Below, piece by piece: positions 8,231-16,046 of a stretch of 64,000 nt of DNA (position 1 is the stretch's first letter; each line of letters opens with the position of its first letter). The DNA is taken from the NCBI RefSeq assembly GCF_005889725.1, contig NZ_VCKX01000005.1:1-64000 (forward strand), read 5' to 3'. The notes below the pieces were generated by a model. That model was not told the DNA's origin. It saw only the letters and a program-made list of their open reading frames with translations, and did not search any database. The translations under genes and the position numbers were made by a program. Origin of the DNA: Nonomuraea zeae (lineage in GTDB: Bacteria > Actinomycetota > Actinomycetes > Streptosporangiales > Streptosporangiaceae).

Positions 8231-9294
8231 GAGCTGATCTGTACCTTGCTGTGGTCGCCGAGGACGAGACGGTGAGCTCTGGGCGTGTTGGGCGCCGGGG
8301 TGACCTCGACGTCGTGGCCGATGAGCGACGCCTCGATCCTGCGCACGCCTTCGAGGGAGGCCCTGGGCAGCACGATCGAGTATTCGATCTCGCTGCCCGA
8401 GACGGTGCAGCCGGCTCCGATCGAGGTGAACGGGCCGACGTAGCTGTCCACGATCCGCGCGCCCGGTCCGATGATCACCGGGCCGACCAGGCGCGAGCGT
8501 TCGACCACCGCGCCCGGCTCGACGACCACCCGGCCGATCAGCTCGCTGGCCTCGTCGACGTGGCCGCTGACGCGGGCCTCCAGCGACTCCAGGACGAGCC
8601 GGTTGACCTCCAGCATGTCGGTGACGTTGCCGGTGTCCTTCCAGTAGCCGGAGACCACCGAGGAGTCGACCCGCAGGCCCGCCTCGATCAGCCACTGGAT
8701 GGCGTCGGTGATCTCCAGCTCGCCCCGCCATGACGGCTTCAGCTCGGCCACCGCGGCGTGGATCGCCGGGCTGAAGAGATAGACGCCGACCAGCGCGAGA
8801 TCGCTCTTCGGCTGCGCCGGCTTCTCCTCCAGCCCGATGACGCGCCCGTCGGCGTCGAGCTCCACGACGCCGAACTGCCGCGGGTCGCCGACCTCGGTGA
8901 GCATGATCTGGGCGGCGGGGCGGCTGGCCGCGAACCGTTCGACCAGGTCGCTGATGCCGCCCACGATGAAGTTGTCGCCCAGATACATGACGAAGTCGTC
9001 GTCGCCGAGATAGTCGCGGGCGATCAGCACCGCGTGCGCCAGCCCGAGCGGCGCCTCCTGGCGCAGGTACGTCGCCTGCAGCCCGAACGCCGACCCGTCG
9101 CCGACGGCCGCCTCGATCTCGGCCTGGGTGTCACCCACGACGAGACCGATCTCGCGGATGCCCGTCTCGGCGATCGCCTCCAGCCCGTAGAAGAGCACCG
9201 GCTTGTTGGCGACGGGTACGAGTTGCTTGGCCGAGGTGTGCGTGATCGGGCGGAGCCGGGTGCCCGACCCCCCGGCCAGCACGAGTGCTTTCAC
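8227..9294 (-). CDS. rfbA: Glucose-1-phosphate thymidylyltransferase, long form
   Basis: 355 residues from a GTG at 9294 (VKALVLAGG), 2 nt after the preceding stop. The enzyme joins dTTP and glucose-1-phosphate to dTDP-glucose. The N-terminal Rossmann-like domain has the signature GGSGTRLRPITH (8-19), KQLVPVANKP (about 23) and YLGDNF (about 104). The C-terminal 100 residues contain imperfect hexapeptide repeats (VVVEPGAVVERS, VIIGPGARIVDS), a left-handed beta-helix. This long form is about 60 residues longer than E. coli RmlA and is typical of actinobacterial deoxysugar pathways. Confidence 0.93.
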   Translation of the reverse strand: MKALVLAGGSGTRLRPITHTSAKQLVPVANKPVLFYGLEAIAETGIREIGLVVGDTQAEIEAAVGDGSAFGLQATYLRQEAPLGLAHAVLIARDYLGDDDFVMYLGDNFIVGGISDLVERFAASRPAAQIMLTEVGDPRQFGVVELDADGRVIGLEEKPAQPKSDLALVGVYLFSPAIHAAVAELKPSWRGELEITDAIQWLIEAGLRVDSSVVSGYWKDTGNVTDMLEVNRLVLESLEARVSGHVDEASELIGRVVVEPGAVVERSRLVGPVIIGPGARIVDSYVGPFTSIGAGCTVSGSEIEYSIVLPRASLEGVRRIEASLIGHDVEVTPAPNTPRAHRLVLGDHSKVQISS

Positions 9295-9296
9295 CG

Positions 9297-10751
9297 CTAG
9301 TAAGCCCCTTCTCCACGAGTGACGACGGACCAGGTCTTCCACAGGATCTGCAGGTCGAGGATGAGCGACCAATTCTCCACGTAGCGCAGATCGAGGCGTA
9401 CGGACTCCTCCCACGTCAGGTCGGAACGGCCGCTGACCTGCCAGAGCCCGGTCATCCCCGGCTTGACCACCAGGCGGCGGCGAACGTCGGTGCGGTACTT
9501 GGCCACCTCGTCGGGCAGCGGCGGCCGGGGGCCGACCAAGGACATCTCCCCGCGGAACACATTGAGCAGCTGGGGCAGCTCGTCCAAGGAATATCTGCGC
9601 AGGAAAGCGCCTACCTTGGTGATCCTTGGATCGTTCCTTATCTTGAACAACACCCCGTCGAACTCGTTCGCTTCCAGGAGCTGGCCCTTGAGCTGCTCCG
9701 CGTCCACCACCATCGTGCGAAATTTCACCAGCCGGAATTCCCTGCCGCCTCTGCCGACCCTCGTCTGGTAGAACAGCGCGGGCCCCTGGCTGGTGAGCCT
9801 GATCACCAGCACGATCACCAGCAGCGGCAGCGACAGGAGCAGCAACGCCAGCCCCGCGACGCACCGGTCGAAGACGCTCTTCACGAACTGCCTGGCGCCG
9901 CCGAACTCCGGATGCTCCACGTGCAGCAGCGGCATCCCGGCCACCGGCCTGATGCTGATCCGCGGCCCGGCCACGTCCATGAGGGCCGGCGCGACGAAGA
10001 GGTCGGTACGCGCGGTCTCCAGGCTCCAGGCCAACCGGCGCAGCGCGGCCCCGTCCAGCTCCGGGCAGGCCAGCACGGCGACGGCGTCGGCCCGCGAGTG
10101 CGCCACGACCTCGGCCACGTCGCCGAAGGAGCCCATCACGGGGATGCCGTCCAGGTCGACGTCCATCGAGTGCTCCGGCAGGCAAGCTCCCACCACTTGC
10201 ATGCCGTGATGCGGCTGGCGGCGGAACTGCACCACCAGATCGAGAATGGACTCCCGGTGCCCCACCGCGATGACCTGGCGCATGTACTCGCCGACGGCCC
10301 GCCGGCGATGCAGGCGTTTACGCATCCTGAAGCGGTAGTACAGCGTCACCACCACCGCCAGCGGCAGCATCGCCATGACGAAGCTGCGGGCTACGGCGGT
10401 CTGCGTGGCGTAGGCCATGATCGCCGTGGTGGCCATCAGGCCGACCCCGCCGTTGAACACGGCCTTGAACTCCTCGGTGCCCTCACCATTGGCGCGCTGG
10501 CGGTACGCGCCGGCCAGCATCAACGCGATGGGCCAGGTGACGAGCAGGCCGAATCCGAGCACGAATTCGGCGATCGGTATGTACACGCCGGCGGTCAGCC
10601 GGACGCCGAGCACACACGCACACGCCAGAAGCGCGCACACCGTGTCCCCGCATAACAGGAGCCGTAGGTACGCCTGCGTCCAGATACTGGACCCGCGGCG
10701 CGGCACGGCCCCGAGGAGTGCAACAACGGACTCCTCAGTCCCCACCCTCAT
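9297..10751 (-). CDS. Exopolysaccharide polyprenyl glycosylphosphotransferase (WbaP/CpsE-like)
   Basis: 484 residues from ATG 10751, with AGGGTGG upstream. The enzyme moves a sugar-1-phosphate from a nucleotide sugar to undecaprenyl phosphate, the first membrane step of repeat-unit assembly. Four or five membrane helices lie in the first 140 residues. A soluble Rossmann-like middle (about 155-280) follows, then one membrane-inserting helix (LALLLLSLPLLVIVLVI, about 305) and the catalytic bacterial sugar transferase domain with VKFRTM, DELPQLLNVFRGEMSLVGPRPP split across about 400-425, and KPGMTGLWQVSGRS. It is the first gene of the minus-strand cluster. Sugar specificity (glucose, galactose or other) is unknown. 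Confidence 0.94.
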   Translation of the reverse strand: MRVGTEESVVALLGAVPRRGSSIWTQAYLRLLLCGDTVCALLACACVLGVRLTAGVYIPIAEFVLGFGLLVTWPIALMLAGAYRQRANGEGTEEFKAVFNGGVGLMATTAIMAYATQTAVARSFVMAMLPLAVVVTLYYRFRMRKRLHRRRAVGEYMRQVIAVGHRESILDLVVQFRRQPHHGMQVVGACLPEHSMDVDLDGIPVMGSFGDVAEVVAHSRADAVAVLACPELDGAALRRLAWSLETARTDLFVAPALMDVAGPRISIRPVAGMPLLHVEHPEFGGARQFVKSVFDRCVAGLALLLLSLPLLVIVLVIRLTSQGPALFYQTRVGRGGREFRLVKFRTMVVDAEQLKGQLLEANEFDGVLFKIRNDPRITKVGAFLRRYSLDELPQLLNVFRGEMSLVGPRPPLPDEVAKYRTDVRRRLVVKPGMTGLWQVSGRSDLTWEESVRLDLRYVENWSLILDLQILWKTWSVVTRGEGAY

Positions 10752-11020
10752 AGCACCACCCTGTGACAACTTCGTGCACGCCGATAACTTGACGTTCCTT
10801 GCACCACATGGGTTGACAAGTCCCACGCACTATCAAGGGCGGCGGCCCCCACTAAAGACTAAAGATCCATTCCAAGCTGGGGAATAACGGCAAATGTCCA
10901 GAAGCGGACGTAGATCGGGAGGGCTTTGGGGTTGACGGAACGATCCAAAGATGCCCGGTACCGTGAGAGGAATGTGAGGTTTACGGCGATATTTCAGCAG
11001 GCAGCCGGAATGTTAACCCG
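10752..11020. other. Intergenic leader of the polysaccharide cluster
   Basis: 269 bp between a short hypothetical gene and the start of the polysaccharide cluster. The DNA is distinctly more A/T-rich than the genes. It should hold the cluster promoter on the minus strand, but I see no convincing -35/-10 pair, no terminator hairpin and no riboswitch. Confidence 0.4.
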
Positions 11021-11371
11021 CTAGTCGTACTCCAGATCCGGCAATGCGGACGGCGGATCCGGACTGCGCCAGACGACCACAACCCCGTCGTGCGTGGAAT
11101 CGGCGGCCAAGGTCAGCCGATCGAGGTCGAAATCCGGCAGGTAGCGCAAACGTGCCAGAAACGTGGCGTCGGTGGCCGAGCGCGGAACCACGCAGCCCTC
11201 ACCGTCACGGTCCAGCAGAATGTAGTGGACGTCTGACCCGGACTCTGTGACGACACGGACCTCCACGACGTCCTCCCACGCGAGAGCCTCGACGCTGCCG
11301 TCCGCGTAGTGACGGGTGACGCCCTCTTCCGTGACATATACGTAGGAGTCCGGCATCGGGTTGCCGTGCAT
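11021..11371 (-). CDS. Hypothetical protein, about 116 aa
   Basis: Small acidic protein of beta-strand and one helix (DSYVYVTEEGVTRHY; EDVVEVRVV; VHYILLDRDGEGCVV; LPDFDLDRLTLA), resembling short PH-like domain proteins common in actinomycetes. No signal peptide or membrane helix. The start is uncertain: ATG 11371 is used here, ATG 11356 and TTG 11422 are alternatives and none has a good ribosome binding site. It lies between the GntR gene and the polysaccharide cluster. Function unknown. Confidence 0.6.
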   Translation of the reverse strand: MHGNPMPDSYVYVTEEGVTRHYADGSVEALAWEDVVEVRVVTESGSDVHYILLDRDGEGCVVPRSATDATFLARLRYLPDFDLDRLTLAADSTHDGVVVVWRSPDPPSALPDLEYD

Positions 11372-11452
11372 GGCCGCGATTCTTGCGAGTTCTGGGGTTG
11401 TCCCGCAAGGGTTCGCGCTCAATGGTGCGCACAGCGCGCATACGAGCGGCTC

Positions 11453-12085
11453 TCAGGAGTGCGGATCGCTGCCCCAGGTGTGGCTGAGGTGGGCCGCCAT
11501 CGCCGCCCGCGCGTGCTCGACCGGCCCCTCCGCGATGGCGTCGAGCAGCTCGCGATGCTCCCTGACCACCACGTCCCTGTCGCGGTAGACCGCGCGCAGC
11601 CGGACCATGCCGAGCCTGGTCTCGGCCGCGAGCACGCTGTAGAGCCGTTCGAGCCGGGGGCTGCCGGCCGCCTCGATCAGCGCCTGGTGCAGCTCCATGT
11701 GCTCGGCGACGCTCTCCGACCACGGCGCGTCCGCCGGCAAGGCGTCCCACCTGCGCAGCGCCGCCTCCGCCGCGGGCACCCGCCGCCCGGCCACGGCCCG
11801 GACCATGAGGTCCTCCAGCGGCCTGCGCACGTACATGAGGTCCTGGAGGTCCGAGATCGTTACCTCGGGGACATAGGCGCTGCGGTTGCGCTCGCGTCTG
11901 AGCAGGCCCTCGTGCACCAGGCTCGCCAGCGCCTCCCGTACGGTCGGCCTGGCGACGCCGTACGACGCGGCGATCTCCTGCTCGGGCAGCGGGGTCCCCG
12001 GCTCGATCTCGCCGGAGAGCACCCTGGTGCGCAGGGCGTCGGCGAGCGCGCCGACGGTGGAGACAGGTCTGAGCGGCAACGTCAC
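11453..12085 (-). CDS. GntR family transcriptional regulator, FCD subfamily
   Basis: 210 residues. An N-terminal winged helix (about 5-70, EQEIAASYGVARPTVREALASL as the recognition region) precedes an all-helical FCD ligand-binding domain (about 75-200) with LMVRAVAGRR, HMELHQALIEAAGS and EHRELLDAIAEG. The GTG at 12085 overlaps the stop of the EamA transporter by 4 nt, so the two are co-translated. A palindrome matching the FCD-type operator lies in front of the transporter (12961-12981), which suggests autoregulated repression relieved by a small organic acid or amino-acid-like ligand. Ligand unknown. Confidence 0.9.
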   Translation of the reverse strand: MTLPLRPVSTVGALADALRTRVLSGEIEPGTPLPEQEIAASYGVARPTVREALASLVHEGLLRRERNRSAYVPEVTISDLQDLMYVRRPLEDLMVRAVAGRRVPAAEAALRRWDALPADAPWSESVAEHMELHQALIEAAGSPRLERLYSVLAAETRLGMVRLRAVYRDRDVVVREHRELLDAIAEGPVEHARAAMAAHLSHTWGSDPHS

Positions 12086-12954
12086 GGCTGTGATGCTAAC
12101 GCCGTTTCCGGCGTTCTTTCCGGTACGGCCACCACCACCAGGCTGAGCACCAGCATCACCAGCCCGGCGATCGAGACCGGGGCCAGCCTCTCCCCCAGCA
12201 CCAGCAGGCCGAGCAGGGCGGCGACGGCCGGCTCGGCCAGCGCCAGCGTGGCGGCCGTGGCGACGGGGGTGGTCCGCAGGCCGAGCCCGTACAGGAAGTA
12301 GGACAGGGCGGTGGTGCCGAGGCCGAGGTAGAGGACGGCGAGCAGACCGCGCGGCTCGGACAGCCACCCGACCCCGTTGACGAGCAGCACGGGCAGCATG
12401 ATCACGGCCGAGCCCCCGAACAGCACGCCCATCACGGCGTTGGACGGCGCCCCCGTCTCGATGGCCCTGGCCGCCGAGACCGCGTAGAAGGCGTAGAGCA
12501 GCCCGCCGAGCAGGGCGAACAGCACCCCGGACACCATCCGCCCGCCGGCTTGCGCCCCACCGCCGACGATCAGCGCCGCGCAGCCGCAGATCGCCGCCGT
12601 GGTCGCCAGCGCCCACCTCCCGGTCGGCCGCCGCCCGTGCAGCGCCCACGAGAGCAACCCGGTGAAGACGGGCCCGCTGCCGATCGCGACCACGGTGCCG
12701 ATGGCCACGCCCGTGCGGCCGACGGCGGCGAAGAAGCAGAGCTGGTAGGCGGCCACCGCGACGGCGGCCAGCAGCAGCCCCGGCGTGACGGCGCGCCGCA
12801 CGCCCGCGCCCGCGAGCAGCGCGAGCGCCGCACCCCCGATGACCAGCCGCGCGGCGGCCAGCGCGACGGAGTCCGCGGAGACGAGCAAGCCCGCGGTGCC
12901 GGCCGTGCCCCACAGCACGGAGGCGGCCACGACGGCGAGAGGTCCGTTCTTCAT
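12082..12954 (-). CDS. EamA/DMT family transporter
   Basis: 290 residues with about ten hydrophobic helices in two homologous halves (EamA repeats at about 5-135 and 145-280), the layout of the drug/metabolite transporter superfamily. It begins at ATG 12954; the in-frame TTG at 12972 is less likely because it lies inside the operator. No Shine-Dalgarno sequence precedes the ATG, so the mRNA may be leaderless or have a very short leader. It is followed directly by its probable GntR regulator. Substrate unknown; export of a metabolite sensed by the regulator is plausible. Confidence 0.88.
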   Translation of the reverse strand: MKNGPLAVVAASVLWGTAGTAGLLVSADSVALAAARLVIGGAALALLAGAGVRRAVTPGLLLAAVAVAAYQLCFFAAVGRTGVAIGTVVAIGSGPVFTGLLSWALHGRRPTGRWALATTAAICGCAALIVGGGAQAGGRMVSGVLFALLGGLLYAFYAVSAARAIETGAPSNAVMGVLFGGSAVIMLPVLLVNGVGWLSEPRGLLAVLYLGLGTTALSYFLYGLGLRTTPVATAATLALAEPAVAALLGLLVLGERLAPVSIAGLVMLVLSLVVVAVPERTPETALASQP

Positions 12955-12960
12955 GCTGAC

Positions 12961-12981
12961 ATTGTCTGACAATTAGACAAT
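12961..12981. promoter_or_regulatory. Putative GntR (FCD) operator
   Basis: ATTGTCT (12961-12967) and AGACAAT (12975-12981) form a perfect 7-bp inverted repeat with a 7-bp centre. Inside it TTGTCTGACAA (12962-12972) fits the published FCD-subfamily operator pattern TnGTnnnACnA exactly. It ends 7 nt before the transporter ATG and contains the TAA stop (12973-12975) of the preceding gene. Confidence 0.75.
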
Positions 12982-13350
12982 TTCGTCCAGCAGGCCGTCC
13001 AGCATGCGGGCGGCGGGCGCCGTCACGTCCCCCGCGTAGTCGTCCAGCGCGGCGAGCGCGTCGTGGATGCCCGGCAGGCTCTTGAGCGGGAGCTCCAGCA
13101 GGAGGTCGTCCTCCGCGGTGATCCCGCCGGCGACGTGGAAGGCGTCGTCGGCGGCGATGAGCGACACCTCGAAGCGGACCTCGCGGCCGTCGGGCAGCGT
13201 GAACGTGGTGCCGACGCGCACGCCGGCGGGCGGGACGAAATAGGAGAACGTCTCGCGTCTCACGAAGGGATGATGTAACTCCGCGAGGATCTCCGATGCC
13301 CGGCTCAGGGCTGCCAGCAGTCCGGCCGCGGCCAGACTCTCGCTGTCCAC
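12973..13350 (-). CDS. Hypothetical protein, 125 aa
   Basis: Cytoplasmic protein from GTG 13350, with a helical N terminus (LLAALSRASEILAELHHPF), a beta-rich middle (VRVGTTFTLPDGREVRFEVSLIAADDAFHVAGGI) and a helical C terminus. No family recognised. Its stop codon is embedded in the operator of the following transporter/GntR unit, so it is probably a separate transcript. The ribosome binding site is weak. Confidence 0.6.
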   Translation of the reverse strand: MDSESLAAAGLLAALSRASEILAELHHPFVRRETFSYFVPPAGVRVGTTFTLPDGREVRFEVSLIAADDAFHVAGGITAEDDLLLELPLKSLPGIHDALAALDDYAGDVTAPAARMLDGLLDEIV

Positions 13351-13434
13351 CCAGAAAGACTAGATCAGCGCGCCGGTGGGTGGCCAGGCACGGCCGCCGG
13401 AGCGGTTGAGCCGGTGGCCAGGCACGGCCTCCGG

Positions 13435-13523
13435 GCCGCTCAGCTCCCGGCCGTCGGATCGTCCGGCTTCAGGCCGTCGCGCCGCTCAGCTCCCGGCGGT
13501 CGGATCGTCCGGCTTCAGGCCGT
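13435..13523. repeat. 46-bp-period tandem duplication at the 3' end of a GNAT gene
   Basis: 13435-13477 and 13481-13523 match over 43 bp with one mismatch. The second copy contains the stop codon (13515-13517) and last codons of the acetyltransferase gene. A 17-bp direct repeat, GGTGGCCAGGCACGGCC, also occurs at 13379-13395 and 13413-13429. The area looks like a slippage-prone spacer with no gene. Confidence 0.85.
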
Positions 13524-14021
13524 GGGATCGGTGGCGAGGCGGGCGTGCCGCTCGACGTCGTAGCGGATGCCGTCGTAGCGCAGCTTGCCCCGCTCGATGC
13601 CCTCGGGCCGGAACCCGGCCTTGACCGCGACCCGGCACGACGCCGGGTTGTCGATGCGGTGCCCCAGCTCCAGCCGGTAGAGGCCGCGCTCGCGAAAGGC
13701 CCACCGCGCCAGCTCGTCCGTGGCCGCCGCGGCGATCCCGCGCCCCCTCGCCTCGGGGACCATCCAGTAGGACACCCAGCCGGTGTCGTGCGCGTCGATG
13801 CGGGCCACCGCGACGTTGCCGACCACCCGCTCGCCCGCCGGCTCGGCCACCGTGACCGCGAACGCGTGCCCCGCGCCCGGCCACGAGGCGATCCAGCCCA
13901 CGGCGTCCTTGAGCGTCACCACGGGCCAGGGCGCCTGTCTCCGGAGATCGGCCGCCTGGAAGGCCCTGAGCACGACCGGCGCGTCGTCCTCGCGCCACTC
14001 CCGCAACCGGATGTTCGGCAT
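13515..14021 (-). CDS. GNAT family N-acetyltransferase (RimJ/RimL type)
   Basis: 168 residues from ATG 14021 (MPNIRLREW). The acetyl-CoA binding motif A appears as VPEARGRGIAAAATDELARW (about 90-110), followed by YRLELGHRIDNPASCRVAVKAGF, the motif B asparagine/alanine pattern of RimJ-like N-terminal or small-molecule acetyltransferases. No clear Shine-Dalgarno sequence. Target unknown. Confidence 0.85.
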   Translation of the reverse strand: MPNIRLREWREDDAPVVLRAFQAADLRRQAPWPVVTLKDAVGWIASWPGAGHAFAVTVAEPAGERVVGNVAVARIDAHDTGWVSYWMVPEARGRGIAAAATDELARWAFRERGLYRLELGHRIDNPASCRVAVKAGFRPEGIERGKLRYDGIRYDVERHARLATDPTA

Positions 14022-14056
14022 AACTCGCACGCTGCCCGAGATTACCCGGAACGTGC

Positions 14057-14422
14057 CTATAGCGCCTGCTGCCCGATTTGGTGAGCGGCCTCGAAGTCGG
14101 CGACCAGCTGCTTGGGGGCGGTCAGGCACCAGGCCTCCGCCACCAGCTCGAACAGCTCCTCCCGGTCGATCCCATCGAGATGCACCACGACCCACCCGAA
14201 CCGCCCGGCGGTGAACTGCACCTCGAACACCTCGGGCCGCTCCGCGACCAGCGCGATCTGCTCCTCGATCGTGGCCTTGAGCCCGACGGTCTCCGTCGCC
14301 TCCCACAGGTAGCCGAAGCCCTTGTCGTGCACCTTGAGCGCGACCCAGTCGCCGCCATGGCTCATCCGGACCTTCGGCAGCTCATCCAGCAACTCGAGGA
14401 ACTCATCGACGCTCACACCCAT
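14057..14422 (-). CDS. MmcQ/YjbR family protein
   Basis: 121 residues, the usual length for this alpha/beta family (CyaY-like fold). It has GDWVALKVHDKGFGYLW near residue 25, an aromatic strand FGWVVVHLDGIDREEL (about 75) and a helical C terminus with AEAWCLTAPKQLV. Family members are called DNA-binding but their biochemical role is poorly defined. Starts at ATG 14422, 35 nt upstream of the GNAT gene and likely cotranscribed. Confidence 0.75.
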   Translation of the reverse strand: MGVSVDEFLELLDELPKVRMSHGGDWVALKVHDKGFGYLWEATETVGLKATIEEQIALVAERPEVFEVQFTAGRFGWVVVHLDGIDREELFELVAEAWCLTAPKQLVADFEAAHQIGQQAL

Positions 14423-14506
14423 GCCGCCTGTGTACCAGACCCGGCCGACACTTCCGAGCCCGCGATCCGGCCCGGAGCGAGACCGGCCCCTGCGCCGCGT
14501 TGGAAA

Positions 14507-14926
14507 TCACTCGTAGTAGCGGACCTCCAGCACGTTGCCGTCGGGGTCGGAGAAGAAGATCACCTCGGACGCGATGCCCTGCGCCCCGAACGAGTTGGTG
14601 CCACTGCCCGTGATCGTCACCTCGTGCTGTTTCAGCCGCACTTGCAGGGCCTCGAAATCCTCCCTGCTCACCGCCAGGCAGAGATGGTTGATCGGATGCC
14701 CGGCGGTGCCCTGCACCCCCGTGCCCTCCTCCACTCCCCGCGCCGCCTCGTACGCCATCAGGTCGAGAACGGTGTCGGGAGAGATCCGCACGCTCGGGAA
14801 CGCCGCCATTCCATCGCGAAACTCCTCGGCCCGCACTCCTGGCAGACCGACCACCTGCTCATAGAAATGCAGGGAGCCGGACTGGTCGGAAACCCAGCAG
14901 ACGACATGGTCGAGCCGTGCGTCCAT
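14507..14926 (-). CDS. VOC superfamily (glyoxalase/dioxygenase-like) protein
   Basis: 139 residues from ATG 14926, fixed by a strong GGAGGT 4 nt upstream. Two beta-alpha-beta-beta-beta modules: LDHVVCWVSDQSGSLHFYEQVVGL (about 5-28) and HPINHLCLAVSREDFEAL (about 80-97), ending in FFSDPDGNVLEVRYYE with a glutamate at the usual metal-ligand position. VOC proteins include isomerases, dioxygenases and antibiotic-binding proteins. No substrate can be assigned. Confidence 0.85.
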   Translation of the reverse strand: MDARLDHVVCWVSDQSGSLHFYEQVVGLPGVRAEEFRDGMAAFPSVRISPDTVLDLMAYEAARGVEEGTGVQGTAGHPINHLCLAVSREDFEALQVRLKQHEVTITGSGTNSFGAQGIASEVIFFSDPDGNVLEVRYYE

Positions 14927-15161
14927 GTAAACCTCCATTCTCGTCCAATATCTGCTGCCCGAATGTCGCTGTCCACCGGCGGCCGCGAATGGTCGCCTCG
15001 GCGAAAGGGGCGGTTCACGCGGAGTTCGCGCCCCTGATCTGCGACGGGGAAGCCCTGCGGCGACGGCGGTCCCTGGTCCCGGACCGGGCTGAGCCGGATC
15101 AGTCCGCATCGGAATCCGTCGATTACCAATATGTACGTATTTGTTGAGGCATGATCGGAGG

Positions 15162-16004
15162 ATGAACGCATCGATGCGGGCAGCGCTCGTGGGTGCAGTG
15201 GTCGGGCTGACCCAGTTCGTCATTCTCTGCTGGCGGGGCGAGGACATCGGAATCCTCGACATGATGGGGCTCATCATCACGCCGTACGCATTGGGATTCC
15301 TGCTGTGCCGGTGGGGCAGGCTGCCCCGCTGGGGGGCGGTGGCCACGGCGGGGCCGGCCGTCACCGCGGCGTTCCTGCTCACCCTCGTGGTGTCCCTGCG
15401 TTTCCCCCCGAGCCTCGACCTGGGCGACTGGCAGGCCGGCCTGGCCTTCATGGCCCTGGGCGCGACCAGCTACCTGGCCGCTGGCGGGCTCGTCATGCCG
15501 CTGCACGTGGGCCTCCGCGTCCTGACGGTCGGCCTGGTCGCCGTCACGTACATCGGGGTGGCCTCGGCGCAGAGCCTGATCGTCGCGGCGGCGCGGGTGC
15601 AGACCATGGTCGACGCCGGGTACCCGATCATGGTGCCCGACCTGCCGGATCACCGGCTCACGTACCTGAGCGAGTCGGGACGGCTGCTGGCGCTCGACTA
15701 CACGAGCGACGACGACTTCTCCGAGATCGACGTCACCGTCGGGGCGAAGAGCCTGGCGGTCGCCCAGGCCGCCTGCGACATGGACCTCTTCGGCCTGGAC
15801 GAGCCGGAGGGCGCGCATTGCCGGGAGGCGGCGCCGGGCGTGTGGGTGCGCAGCGGCGCGTTCGGCACGGCGGTGGTCGCCACGCACGGCGACGCCCTGC
15901 TGCAGCTCGTGAGCCGGACGGTGCCCGAGGCCGAGCTGATCGCGCTCGTGCCGACGTTCCGTCCGATCGACCCCTGGGCGCTGGTGACCCTCGTGGAGGA
16001 CTGA
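15162..16004 (+). CDS. Membrane protein with extracytoplasmic C-terminal domain
   Basis: About 280 residues. Five hydrophobic helices fill the first 150 residues (VGAVVGLTQFVILCW, MMGLIITPYALGFLLC, TAGPAVTAAFLLTLVV, FMALGATSYLAAGGLV, LTVGLVAVTYIGVA). A soluble domain of about 130 residues follows (DHRLTYLSESGRLLALDYTS through PTFRPIDPWALVTLVED). Start ambiguous: ATG 15162 directly follows GGAGG, ATG 15174 has GGAGG 12 nt away. The short near-palindrome AATATGTACGTATT (15128-15141) lies upstream. No family recognised. Confidence 0.7.
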   Translation: MNASMRAALVGAVVGLTQFVILCWRGEDIGILDMMGLIITPYALGFLLCRWGRLPRWGAVATAGPAVTAAFLLTLVVSLRFPPSLDLGDWQAGLAFMALGATSYLAAGGLVMPLHVGLRVLTVGLVAVTYIGVASAQSLIVAAARVQTMVDAGYPIMVPDLPDHRLTYLSESGRLLALDYTSDDDFSEIDVTVGAKSLAVAQAACDMDLFGLDEPEGAHCREAAPGVWVRSGAFGTAVVATHGDALLQLVSRTVPEAELIALVPTFRPIDPWALVTLVED

Positions 16005-16046
16005 GCCGCCCGGCTCGGCGACCCTGGGCCGCCCGGCTCGGCGGCC

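Noticed and set aside
8227-10185. A 652-residue fusion in front of rfbA
   Set aside because: The extra N-terminal part is antisense-like noise over the glycosylphosphotransferase gene; the true start VKALVLAGG lies at 9294 just after that gene's stop.
10813-10836. TTGACA near 10813 as a cluster promoter
   Set aside because: It lies on the plus strand, pointing away from the cluster, and the nearest -10-like hexamer is only 12 bp away.
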